Part shown: positions 1 through 11,779 of the stretch, in pieces
Layout of the letters: each line of letters starts with the position of its first letter
Numbering within the stretch: the first letter of the stretch is position 1
Assembly (NCBI GenBank): GCA_021234155.1
Contig: JAJEKV010000022.1
Span: 7,655,961 to 7,719,960 of the forward strand
Direction: 5' to 3'
Length of the DNA: 64,000 bases
Source: Isoetes taiwanensis
Taxonomy: Eukaryota > Streptophyta > Lycopodiopsida > Isoetales > Isoetaceae
Program-made: the position numbers and the translations under genes
The notes under the pieces: generated by a model
The model's input: the letters and a program-made list of their open reading frames with translations, nothing else
The model's database searches: none
Told to the model about the DNA's origin: nothing

Positions 1-1
1 A

Positions 2-152
2 AGCTTTGACGAAGTGGATTCAGAAATGGAGAAATAAAAAGCCAAGTATATGAAGCTCGTGCACAGAGCTCTTAAATCGGTGCCAACACAGAACTGCAGC
101 AGAGCGGCACAGATTCTTGGAAAGATTCAAGCAAAATTTCCAGGCAAGGTCT
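2..152 (+). pseudogene. Unidentified coding-like remnant at the left edge
   Basis: One frame starting at base 2 reads through about 50 codons with a single in-frame TAA (near base 35) and has a lysine-rich, protein-like composition, including LVHRALKSVP and GKIQAKFPGKV. It ends at GGCAAG followed by GTCTAA, which could be a splice donor. I do not recognise the family. Its relation to the GAPDH relic that follows is unclear, because the sequence does not resemble GAPDH. It could be an exon of a neighbouring gene or chance. Confidence 0.25.
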
Positions 153-535
153 AATTTAAGTAACTTATAGGGTAATAAGGTATGCTCGTTTCAAATTTTT
201 GTTACTCCGGCAAACTACTGGTAAAAGCTTGAACAGTTTTTTGTCCGGTTTGATGCGTTAAATCATGCGAGCCGTGGCTATGGTGCCGCAAATCCTAAGC
301 AAAGATTGTTCCAAAAAAAAAAACAAAACCCATCTACCGGATTAAAGCACTATATCATATCTTTGTGCGTGAGGAATGGTTTTGCCCTTTTTGTCTTCTT
401 TGTCTTTGTGTGTGCAAATCCCTGCTTTTCAGCCTACTAGTTGCATGACAAATTGTCTTGCTCCGCTTGCTAAGATATGGGATGTATTATCAGATATAAA
501 ATTTGTGATACTGAATTTGGATGGGATTGTTGTAG

Positions 536-1389
<854 letters not shown>

Positions 1390-1551
1390 ACATTTTTGGC
1401 GCTGCAATAATTCTTATAATTCGTTGATTAAAACATGCCAATAATTTATATCCTCGTCAGAATATCCTGCCAAGTTAACTTGTGCGAGAACTGTGTTTCT
1501 TAATAGAGGCCAATGAGATGGTGAATAAAATGTCGTTGCTTTTTCAACTCT

Positions 1552-1587
1552 TATGTTGGTACGCCAGTTTATGTTGGTACGCCAGTT
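1552..1587. repeat. Perfect 18-bp tandem duplication
   Basis: The word TATGTTGGTACGCCAGTT occurs twice head to tail. It looks like a simple slippage duplication. Confidence 0.85.
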
Positions 1588-2185
1588 TGGAAAATCTTGC
1601 TGGTGGTTCGTAACAAACATGTAGAAATTGTATTGAAAGTGCAATGAGAAACCTTACATTCATGTTGTTTGGATCATTTGACGACATTAGCAGAAATGTC
1701 CATTTCCTATAAACAGACCAAAGTCCAAAGTCAATTCATAAATATACAATCATGGTGGAGTCTGCTTTTGTTACTCTTTTGTAGGGTTTTATTGGCAGTT
1801 GCATTGTGATGCTTAAATTTCATACTTCTACTGCCGATACGTTCTACAGCCTTAAATGCAGATTCATATCTCATCATCTCAAGGCATTGATCAGAAAAAG
1901 AAATATTATCAGAGATAACGAAGATAAAACACTACGTTGGTCTCTTCTGTTGGTCTCTTCTGCAGAATCTAAAATTAAAGTTTCCAGTTAACATAAAAAA
2001 TCCCTACATTGGAGAGCTTCAAGATGCATTAAATCTGTTGAAAGATTGCTTCGAGCTCTACATAGATCAAGAAACAAATATTGAGGAGATATCACATGTG
2101 GTTTATAGTGGGTATTCGAGCACAGACGTATGGATTATACAAGTTTTTACACAGTAATTTTGGAGGTTTGCAATTGTAAAAAGAT

Positions 2186-2282
2186 TCATTTGCAGTTGTA
2201 CAAAGATTCATTTTTATTGTTCGTAATCCTCAAAATTCATTTGTGATTGTACATAGATTCATTCTTATTGTTCTTAATCCTT
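2186..2282. repeat. Imperfect tandem duplication, unit about 47-50 bp
   Basis: Two adjacent blocks share ATTCATTTG, TTGTAC, AGATTCATT and TTATTGTTC in the same order, with scattered substitutions. No function is visible. Confidence 0.7.
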
Positions 2283-2621
2283 AGAAAATGTTTGTGTCTT
2301 TTGATTTGTTTAATTGTTCAACAGGCATTAATAAACGCTGATAAAGTAAAAGTTTTCTCTAGTGTGTTGTCTCCAAAATCGTCCCTTTCTTCTAACAAGC
2401 CCCTCTTTTATGAGGCACTAAACCCTTTGATTAAGGGCTCAAATGGAACTCTCTGGCCAAACCATAAACTTGGCACCTAGTCGATCCCTAGTTTGATATA
2501 TTGTTATTTGCTTCTTTCTTTGTATAAACAATGAATATGTTCCTTGGCGAAGTTGGCCTCCTTTTTTCTAAGCAGGCATTGCATTGTCAAACATTGGACT
2601 TTAACAGTGGGTCTAACTGCA

Positions 2622-2680
2622 CAGGTTTGAACTAAAGAAATGTTCGCGCAAGGCCGCCGCGATAAATTTCTTGTATTAGA
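2622..2680 (+). repeat. GC-rich hairpin motif, copy 1 (second copy near 60.79 kb)
   Basis: The left arm AAAGAAATGTTCGCG and the right arm CGCGATAAATTTCTT are imperfect inverted repeats around a GC-rich loop in otherwise AT-rich DNA. A closely similar block, including the ACAGGTT just before it, lies 58 kb away at 60,778-60,850. This suggests a dispersed element or a conserved small structure. Confidence 0.6.
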
Positions 2681-4683
2681 TAATATATGCTACCTAGTTT
2701 TCCATTATGGCGAGTTATGAATATACCTTCTACAAGCATATAAGACAAGCTCTCTATAATTATTCATCAATGGTGTCTTGGTACGTTCAACAATCGTGAT
2801 CTTGATAGTAGATCATAAATTTTACCATCAGTTCCAAGCAATTGAGTCATTTTTAATGCCCATTAATTGTAACACAACATATTTTATTATTGTCCCCTTG
2901 AATGTATGTACACGATGCACCAAAAAGGTGATGTTAATCCATGAAAGAGTTTGGGTAATACTAAAACAATGTTTATTATAGTTTTATTTCATCTAAGGAA
3001 CTAGGTGATTGCATAATTAACTAGACAATCAAGTAGATATTAGCCTTGGAGGAGCCATAACATGATACCACATATGCATGTTAATGACATGCAAAGAATG
3101 ATTACAAGGGAACATTGGTGCTAAGATGGAGCATAAGACCTTCACATTTAGCAACCAAATGAGTGGATGCCGCGGATTTAGTATACATCAAAAATCAACA
3201 CTAACAAATGAAGGCAAGAAAAACCTTATAGGAAGCTCTAGCAAGTCCAATAAACCTCCTTATGCATTTTTTACAAGGTACTGGTACAATAGTTAAATCA
3301 ATGTTTGAAACGAGCCTTGGTATATCAATTCCAATGTGAACAGTAATACAAAATGTTGGGTACCAAATATAGCCTTTAATAAAAGTGAGTATCCTTTTGC
3401 ATTTTTTAACTTCGTTGTGATCACAATATATGTTTGCAATTGTTTAGAAAATAGATACAGTTTCAAGAGTTTGCCTTAGAGAAAGAGCAAAGTTTGTGCA
3501 TTAAACTGTAGGCTTCATATTATTAGGTCATTTTAGTTAGTTTGTAAACTTTTGTAATTGTGGCTTATGGATCAAAATGCACCATAGGGATTTACAGCAA
3601 CAACCCAAATTCACCACTTTGGACAAGACGAGAGTGTACAACCTCATAGCGTGACAACTTTGTTTATGTTATCTATACACATCTCACCGTTTGTTGAAAT
3701 TGGACGCAAGAATAATGCTAGACCAATTTTGTAAAATTTGACATGCATCTCTATTCTTGGCGTAATATAGCATTTGGTATGGTTGCTCTAGAATATTTAT
3801 GACCACATGTTCTATAGTCTATGTTGTTGTGGTGCAACATCATTAGACTAGGTAGTGCCTTGGTCTTGCTGCATTGCATTTCAACTGCATGATTCTTCCT
3901 CTCTTCATGTCCATCGTAGTCTCCATGCATTATCTAGTACATAATTTCCATTCCGTTCAAACATATCTAAATGCACCATCTAGCATATATCTCTTTAAAA
4001 TGCATGCTAACGCCACATCTATTATCCGAAGTAACAGCAAACTCAATCCAGCCCTTTTCAGGGCCATCCCATTAGACTATTCTGCCATCGCTAATTCCTG
4101 CATAAGGAAGATGTCAAAGAATTCCACATCTTGACGGAGAAAGGCCTTCAAATATAATTTTCGGATACGAGTTGTTTGGTGCTCGCCTGAGCAGATCCAA
4201 TATGCAACTTCTGTATAAAGATAAAAGCACCCAGTATGATAAGGGAGCATTCACATTTTAGCTCTATGCCAAAACAAAAAGCCATCCACTTTGGTCAGCC
4301 TAGACCCTTCTAATATGGAAAATCTATTTTTACTGTAATGGTATAATATGCTAACCAAAAAAAGTACCGACTGAAGTAAGTACACCCAAATAGACAAATC
4401 TCATAGCCATCTACAAGCAGGAATCATATATAGGCTACAATTGAAGAGGCCGAGATCATGGAGTTGTTACTATAAATTCATACCGTATATTCGAAGCATA
4501 TTCCTGTAACACTACAAGCTCACCTAGGTTTTGCCCATGGTTTCTTTAAAAAAAAAAATAGTAAGAAAGACAAAGAGGGATTCATATCTCCACCTTAGGA
4601 TACAGACATGCCTTTAATAATTATAAACAAAAAAATCATGGTGGAAACCTAACCCCGGACGTGAGTGATGGTACTGAATACTG

Positions 4684-5380
4684 ATGGAGCACATGAAGAC
4701 TCCAACGGCTATCCAATCCTGTGTAACCGCTGGTCAGAAAGAAACTATAGCAAAAAATCCCTTGGCAAAATATTCTATGGCGTCAAGCGGTGGCTATGGC
4801 GCTTCTTGCTGGCGCCCTCTTTCCTTGCATGCTCATGCATTTTCCGGCTCTTGCATGTTGGCCTGGTCTGCATGCCTAAGAGCAAATCGTCTGCACATCC
4901 GATGAGGATTCGTCTGCAAATCCTTATGCTAGCGGATCTATATATGCAGTTCAGGTGAAGCTTACGCTCTACAAATGGTAGAGTCTCCTTGAGCTCTATT
5001 AGATTTGATAAATAGTCCTTTTGTTACCAGACTAACATTTTTGTATGCAGGTTCTTCAGCTTCAGCTTCTGTTTACGAGATGTGGTAAAGGATTTTCTTT
5101 AGGAAGCCATTTCGGCAATCTAAACCATTCCAGCGATCTAAACTCTTGCACTCTGCTTTTGATGGCAGTGATATTCTTTATACCGCCAGGTATCGTCTAC
5201 GATTTATCCTTTAGCTTTGCTTTACTTTTTTGCTCATACTATCAGGGTGCTTACTTCTATATGGATCGAATGATTCTGACAATGATTCTTCAATGGATGA
5301 CGATACCTTTTCCTCTCTCGGCAATCCTTCAGCCCGGTGGGACTTGAGAAAAATCCCCTACTCTTTGAGCTATAGTGAAC
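4684..5380 (+). pseudogene. Possible relic of a serine/aspartate-rich plant gene
   Basis: Several short coding-like pieces lie in different frames. One reads VCTSDEDSSANPYASG and runs into a GTGAAG donor near 4,955. Another reads GSNDSDNDSSMDDDTF (about 5,265-5,310), then SARWDLRKIPYSLSYSEQL and a stop near 5,380. An AG acceptor precedes a block at about 5,051. The frames do not join cleanly and I do not recognise the protein, so this may be a decayed gene or chance. Confidence 0.25.
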
Positions 5381-5641
5381 AGTTGTAATAAAAGCCGGCG
5401 ATGGCTTCTGTCCTAGTATTCTTATAGAGACCTTCTATTGTTAGCATTTAAGCATAAGGTTCATTGTCAGAATATCAAACTAGCGATAGTAAGGGCTATA
5501 TATATCAAACTATTGATTCTTAATCTGAAACTCTTTTTTATACAGGAGATCCTGGTCAACATTGAAGCTAAACAACAAATGCTTGGTAGCTTGCACCCAG
5601 AGTACAAATGCCATCGCTTAAACATGGTAGCTGAACATTCA

Positions 5642-5646
5642 CAGTA
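5642..5646. repeat. Target-site duplication of the chromovirus, left copy (CAGTA)
   Basis: CAGTA directly precedes the TG of the left LTR. The same five bases directly follow the right LTR at 20,109-20,113. Five-base duplications are normal for Ty3-type integrases. Confidence 0.85.
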
Positions 5647-8107
5647 TGTGACGGGCCTGGCCAGTTAACCTCTTGGTAACTGGAGATCCCATCGATCTCT
5701 ACCGTTGGATCTATTTAACCCTAGGAACTCAAGAATTGATACATGCAACTTAGGTAAAGAATTTAATCTTTTACATGCTCCAAGGTCCCAAATAAAATTA
5801 TTCTTGCCATTACTCATCAAAACTTCACACAACTCCCAAAGCTTTAAAATAATATCACTTCACATATATAATAACAATAATAGTCAAGTTAATTGAACAA
5901 CAATCCACACGCATCTACCCTCGCTTTTCCGAAGCTTGGCTACTCTCAGGAGCGTCTTGCGCCTCTGCTTACACCATTAACCACGGGGTTAGTCACACGG
6001 ACTAAGTGGGGATCGGGGATCTAGGTCACATCTAGCATTAATAATCACAAAGCATTAACTTAGAACAATAACGTAGCCTTACCATAACCTCGCCCCTGCA
6101 ATCCGAGTAATTAATCCAACAAGCATAACCACAATGCATAATTTTACCAAACATAGCCATTGCAACTTGATTCCACATTGCAAACCACATATACAATAGC
6201 CAAGCAACCAAAGCATCAACATTGCAACCAATATTCCTCTGGGTCTGAGCAAGGTCAACTCGGCTGATCAGGCCAGTGACATAGAGGCGGGGTAACCACG
6301 TGTGTACACACCCATCCACGCTGCGTCCAGCATTGGAGGACCACTTAACTGTGCACGACGTTGTACCATACGGTATCAACGCCCGATGTTCAAATAACAA
6401 CATTACATAGCACTGTGCAATAACCGCGAGTCTAGACCATCGCACCTAGACTCCGGCCCCAGAGGTCTATATCAAAGGATTACATCACAGATAATTACGT
6501 AATTCACCATCATTATGACCCATGCCTTAACAAGCTTACATCAAGTTAATTCCATACACACTCTATGTAACAAGGACCATGACTCAATAATTATGATAAC
6601 CTCAATAATGCAAAATAAAAGATAAACGTCTACATTTTTCCAAGATTCACTAACAACAAGATTACTATCTACATTTAAGACTTTAATAATATTTAACCTA
6701 TAGCATTCAATTGTCGTCATGTTTCTATTACCAACTTCCTCCATACATAGCACTTGTACCTTGTTTTTTTTTTCCTCTCTTCATTTAATTAATTCCAAAG
6801 GTTAAATATATAGCTAGCTAACTTGTAAGACTACTCATGTCGTAAATTACGTATGTCCATTAGCATAAACTCCTCCTTACTTAGGCCTCAATCTCACACA
6901 AATTCCTCACCCAACTCATGGTTCCAGCTTTAAATTAACCTATGACCTTAGCTTAAATTATTAACCTCACTTTATTATTATCTTAGCCTACCAAAAACTA
7001 ACTACTAACATCTTTGTTGGTTTATTTTTTTTTAACCTAACGTACAGGTTATGAACGCGGCTTGCAGCTCGTGAATCCGGCCTCCAGGCCATCGGATCCA
7101 GCCCAAAACCGCTTGGATGCAGCCGATTCTGGCTCCTACAAGGATTTCCATGCCAAATTGTACTGTTTGTGGCCAGAACAAGATGATTCTAACTCATTTT
7201 TATTCCTGACAAAATCAGACCAGGATCTGCCGGACTTGGCATCCAGACCATCGATTCCACATGAATAGCCCATAAAACCTTCCGATTTTGCCATCTTAGG
7301 AAGTTTGGATACAAATCAAGACAATCACATGCAAAATCGGGCCACTCTGGATCACTTTCTACCTGCCAAAAATCGAACCATTTGCCGCCAAATCTTGCCT
7401 GAAACCTCCTGATTCTGGCTTCTTTACACATTTTGGCCTTCCCAAGGCCCAAATCGGCCTGTTCCAGGGCAATTTGCCATGTTTTTCAAACATTTCTATT
7501 CGACAAGATCATGCCGACTCTGCCTGCTGCATGCAAGGAAACTTGCTGGTTCTTGCTTCATCAATTTATATTTCAATCCATTCTTCCAAATTCTAACCAA
7601 TCTAAACCATTCCAGCTTCTTCTATCATAGATTACAGTTACAGCCTATTCTTTTTGATGGAAATATTAATTTCATTACTAGCCATGCAAGCCACAGTATT
7701 CAAATACCAAAGAATCACCACTCATAAACCTTGCGTTTATGTTAACAACCATGCTCATACAATCTAGATACATAACTACAAATTTAAGCAAGCACAGAAA
7801 TGCTACACTAGAAAAACCCCAGGTGTAAGTCTTGATCCCCACCTGGAATCCCGCTTGCTCCCTCTCAGACTCCAACACGCTCCCAAGTATTGCTCACACC
7901 ACGCTCCTTCAAAGAATCGGACCGCAATCTATCGCCTTCCCAATACTTCATGATGTACTTGTATTTATTATTAATCACTAGTATATTTATCCGTATAATC
8001 TTTACATATACGATATATATACTCTGCATGCATAATATTCCAATTATTATTCCTTTGCTTCCTTTAATAAAATAATTCCACAATGTACCTCAAAATCCTA
8101 GGTCCCA
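5647..8107 (-). repeat. Chromovirus 3' LTR (left copy)
   Basis: This block matches 17,700-20,108 over almost its whole length, with scattered differences. Its plus-strand start is TGTGACGGGCC and its inner end GGTCCCA. The inner end lacks four bases (TAAC on the minus strand) found in the right copy. It also carries an extra block of about 65 bases (about 7,631-7,697) where the right LTR has a short different sequence. No open frame in it looks functional. Confidence 0.9.
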
Positions 8108-8122
8108 TTAGGTCTCTCCTCC
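8108..8122 (-). other. Polypurine tract of the chromovirus
   Basis: On the minus strand GGAGGAGAGACCTAA lies directly before the TG of the 3' LTR. This is the position where plus-strand DNA synthesis of an LTR element is primed. The run is interrupted by CCT. Confidence 0.7.
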
Positions 8123-8141
8123 AAAAATTCAACCCATGTCC

Positions 8142-10203
8142 TCATGGGCGCATCTCCGGAAACTCACGAAGAATCCAATTGGCATCTTCCCATGTGGCAT
8201 CTTCCTCAGGACAACCCGCCCATTGAACCAAAAATCTCCGTATTGTTCGCCTCCTTAAGCTTACGGGTTTCTCTCGCAAAAATACGTTGCCTGGGGTACG
8301 AGAAAGTTCTCCCCGCTTACTAAATCATCGTCCCCCAGCATATGGGAAGGATCAAAAACATACTTCCTCAAGTTACTCACATGGAAAACGTTATGTACTT
8401 TCAAGTGTGAGGGTAACTCCAACCTGTAAGCCACCTTGCCAATACGTTCCAAAATTTCATACGGACCCGCATACCTAGGGGCCCATTTACCTGCACTTTT
8501 AAATGCCGATTGAACTCGCTTGGGATTAATCCTCAAAAACACATAATCCCCTTTTGAAATTCAAGTGGTCTACGTCTCTTATTTGCATCGCATACTGTCT
8601 ATTTTGTGCCCCGATAAATTCCGCGAAGTCTCCTTAGTTGAGCATCCATGTCCTCCGCTACTTCATTAGTCGCTTCAACATTGCATTGAGGATCCCTCCA
8701 ATTAAGAGGACAACGGCACTCCTTACCATACATTGCTTCAAAAGGACTCATTTTGATGGAATCTTGATAAGTGTTGTTGTATGCAAACTCGGCCAAGTAC
8801 AAGTAAGAATCCCATACCTTTGGTTGACTAGGCACATACATTCTGAGCATATCCTCCAAGACTTGATTAACTCGCTCCACTTGGCCATCGGCTTGAGGGC
8901 GATAAGATGTCTTGGCATATAACTTAGTCCCAATATTTTGAAACAACCCTTGCCAAAATTGGCTCATAAACTTTGTATCCCGATCCGATGAAATAGTGTA
9001 GGCATCCCATGCAACCTAAAGATCTCCTTAACAAATAACTTCGCAATATCCATTGCCGTAGCAGTAGTCTTCGTAGGCATAAAATGGGCCTGCTTAGTGA
9101 GTCGGTCAACCACAACATAGATTGCATCATAACCTGAACGTGTCCGGGGAAGCTCAACAATGAAGTCCATAGAAATACTCTCCCACTTAGAAGATGGAAT
9201 TACCAAAGGTTGTAATTCTCCAGGCTCCCTAAACCTTGATGCTTTTACCTTTTGACAAGATAAACACCTAGCCACATACTCCTTAACCATCCTCTTCTGT
9301 CCGGGCCAAAAGAAATTCTGGCGCATTTTCCTCAAAGTCTTGTGTACCCCTGGGTGACCCGCTAAAGGACTATCATGTGCTTCATATAACAACCTCAATC
9401 TCAACTCCTGATCATTAGGAATACACATACGGCCATTATAATACAAAACTCCTTTGGACAATTCATACCTCGGAAAATCTTGAGGGTTCTCCACCACCGG
9501 TGCAAAATATGGATCATTCCTCAATTTGCTAAGAATATCCGCATCCCATTGCCCTTGTAGCACACTAATAGAGGTTAAAAATGACCTTCTAGACAAAGCA
9601 TCAGCAATCACATTTTCTTTGCCAGGTTGATATTCAATTTCAAAATCATACTCTTCCCTTAGTTGCATCCACCTCCTTTGCCTATTATTCAAATATGGTT
9701 GTTTTGCAAAATACTTCAGATTTTGGTGGTCAGTCTTCAAAAAGAAACGACGACCCAGCAAATAATGTCTCCATACCCTCAAGGCATGGATAATGGCCAA
9801 CATTTCTAGATCATGCACTGGGTAATTTTGTTCAGCAGGAGACAACTTACGAGATATATAAGCACAAACTCGGCCTTCCTGCAGCAAGACTCCTCCTATA
9901 GCTTTCCCAGAAGCATCAGTGACTACATGGAAGGGTACATTCATATCTGGAATCCTTAAGACTGGTGCACTAATCAAAACATCCTTTAACTTTTGAAAAC
10001 TTTCCTGACAACTATCAGTCCAATGCAAATCATTCTTCTTACCCAGCAAAGAAGTCAAAGGAGCAGCAATCTTTGCAAATTTAGGAACAAATTTGCGGTA
10101 ATAACCCGCTAATCCCAAGAATGATCTTACCTCCTTCACCGTCTTTGGTGTGGGCCAATCCCTAACTGCCTCAACCTTAGAAGGATCTGGCTCCAATCCC
10201 TTT
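8142..10203 (-). pseudogene. Chromovirus pol, part 2: RT end, RNase H, integrase, chromodomain
   Basis: From 10,196 downward the frame reads the end of reverse transcriptase ([12 protein letters not shown]), RNase H ([30 protein letters not shown]), the integrase zinc finger (two His in [12 protein letters not shown], then CLSCQKVK) and the integrase core ([14 protein letters not shown]). A frameshift near 8,966 separates the rest of the core (SYRPQADGQVERVNQ, MSPFEAMYG). Another near 8,545-8,600 precedes the integrase C-terminal part (GPYEILERIGKVAYRL). A further shift near 8,260 precedes a chromodomain-like end (FLVQWAGCPEEDATWED) that stops at 8,142. Chromodomains of this type steer integration to marked chromatin. 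The enzyme is not functional as it stands. Confidence 0.93.
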
Positions 10204-10364
10204 CAGCCCTGCTCTTTTGCTCATAACTCGGGATTCCGGTGTCAGATTCAGGTGTTCTTGGGCTCGTTGGAAAGCTTATCGAACGAGCTTTCCGTCGGTG
10301 TATGATTTGTATGGTGTTTCCCCTGTTTTAGTCGACGGAATCCACCTGACAGTCCCGGCCCTCT

Positions 10365-11640
10365 ATGGCCACCCCTGACAGCATGCATGCGTTGAAGAAA
10401 AGAGCCCGCAATTTGGATACCTCGTCCCCATCAGAGCAGGTATCACAGGCTGAGGCAATTAGGGTTGTACAGGAACAGGCCGGTTCCCTCCAGGCTAAGC
10501 TGGCAAGCTTGGAGGCATCACGGGACAATTTGCCAGGGGCTGCGCTCAAGAAGCAGCTTCTCCAACAGAAGGAGCGAATTTCCCTTGTGGAAGTTCGGCT
10601 TGGGGATTATGATTGCAGGGGAGCCCAAAAGGCTGATGACCAGATAAGAGAGGAGATACAAGCAACAACGCTTTGACTAGTCACGGAGATGGGGCACCGC
10701 TTGGATAAGGTCCACCGGCAATGGATGGAAGACATGGCGCAAAGCACGGGCCGACATGAAGGGGTTGCTCAGCCAGATTGTACAAGTCACAAGCATGGCT
10801 GGTCGGATAGATGCTAAGGAAAAGGATGTGGAAGCGGCAAGGGCAGGCTCCAATTCCTTGATGAAGCAAAGCGGCAGGTGAGGAGATGTCGGGAAGATGC
10901 TCACATATAGAGAACCATATGGCACACTTGGCAAGAAGAGATGCGGGACCTCCAATGGAGGTGCAACGAAGTCCCGAGTACACCACACGCCGTACACCGG
11001 CACCCCCATACCGGAGGCCGAGGTGGCTCGGGGAATCAAAGGCGGTACTGCCGTGGAGGAGCAAGACATCCGTGCACGCCCGCCTCAACCTTATTGTGCT
11101 TGGGGGATTGCCTGGGAGGAGCAAGGCGAGGATTTGCTGTATTCGGAGGACCGAGCATGAGACCTCGGCTAGTTAAGTTTGCAGTCTTGGATTGGGAGGC
11201 AAAATCTTTGTTGTTGCAACGCACTGGCTTTTTGAAAGGTACGCCCATATACCCGGATCCGGATCTCACGCCACCGCAACAACGGGAAAGAAGCCAAGAG
11301 TTGGTCAAGATAAGAGATTCGACATGTCGGAGGGGCTGCTGGTTTGGTTAATGGCAAGATGAAGGTATATGTGCCTCCTCGCCGACAGCGATGCGGAGGC
11401 AAAGATTCCCACCGAACATTTGCGTCGCCGCAGGCGCAAGAAAGCAGCCCAGGCATCAGGCCAGGCAGGCCAGGGAGGGGGCGGATTGAGGCCTTCCACC
11501 ACTGCAGCACATCCATCAGGGTCCCGTGAGCAGGCTGCCCGAGTTATTCCAACCACGCCGGCCCCTCAAGCACTTTCGGGGATGGGTCCACAACCGTCGG
11601 CGATAGGGAAAGTGTCTTCGCATTCTTTCCCCGAATTGTA
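10365..11640 (+). pseudogene. LINE ORF1-like region
   Basis: The first frame (10,365-10,676, about 103 residues) starts with an ATG and is rich in Ala, Gln, Leu and Lys with a heptad-like pattern, as expected for a coiled coil in an ORF1 RNA-binding protein. It stops, and coding-like sequence resumes in other frames. Around 11,160-11,330 one reads KFAVLDWEAKSLLLQRTGFL followed by LTPPQQRERSQELVKIRD, which resembles the C-terminal part of LINE ORF1 proteins. Several frame changes lie in between. ORF1 proteins bind LINE RNA; this copy cannot make an intact one. Confidence 0.6.
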
Positions 11641-11779
11641 GGGGCTTCCCGCGGGCGTATGGGTAGTGGCTTGAATGGGATCGCGACGGACATGGACATC
11701 GCCTTCCGCAGGAGACATGGGAGTATGAAGGGCATCGATTGCCGACATTCGAGGATATCGGCATTTTCACTTGCTAATG

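Larger units (their letters stand above)
1390..5641. other. Long stretch without a recognisable gene
   Basis: Reading frames here are short and mostly low-complexity or hydrophobic translations of AT-rich DNA. I see no conserved domain. The stretch holds small direct repeats and one hairpin motif, listed separately, and a weak coding-like relic near 4.7-5.4 kb. Confidence 0.5.

Noticed and set aside
4665-4958. 97-residue open frame near 4.7 kb
   Set aside because: Overlapping frames in the same stretch look equally coding and none has a domain; kept only as part of a weak relic call.
6038-6445. 135-residue open frame in the left LTR, with a partial counterpart in the right LTR
   Set aside because: It is LTR sequence in antisense to no known gene, is not kept at equal length in both LTRs, and shows no domain.
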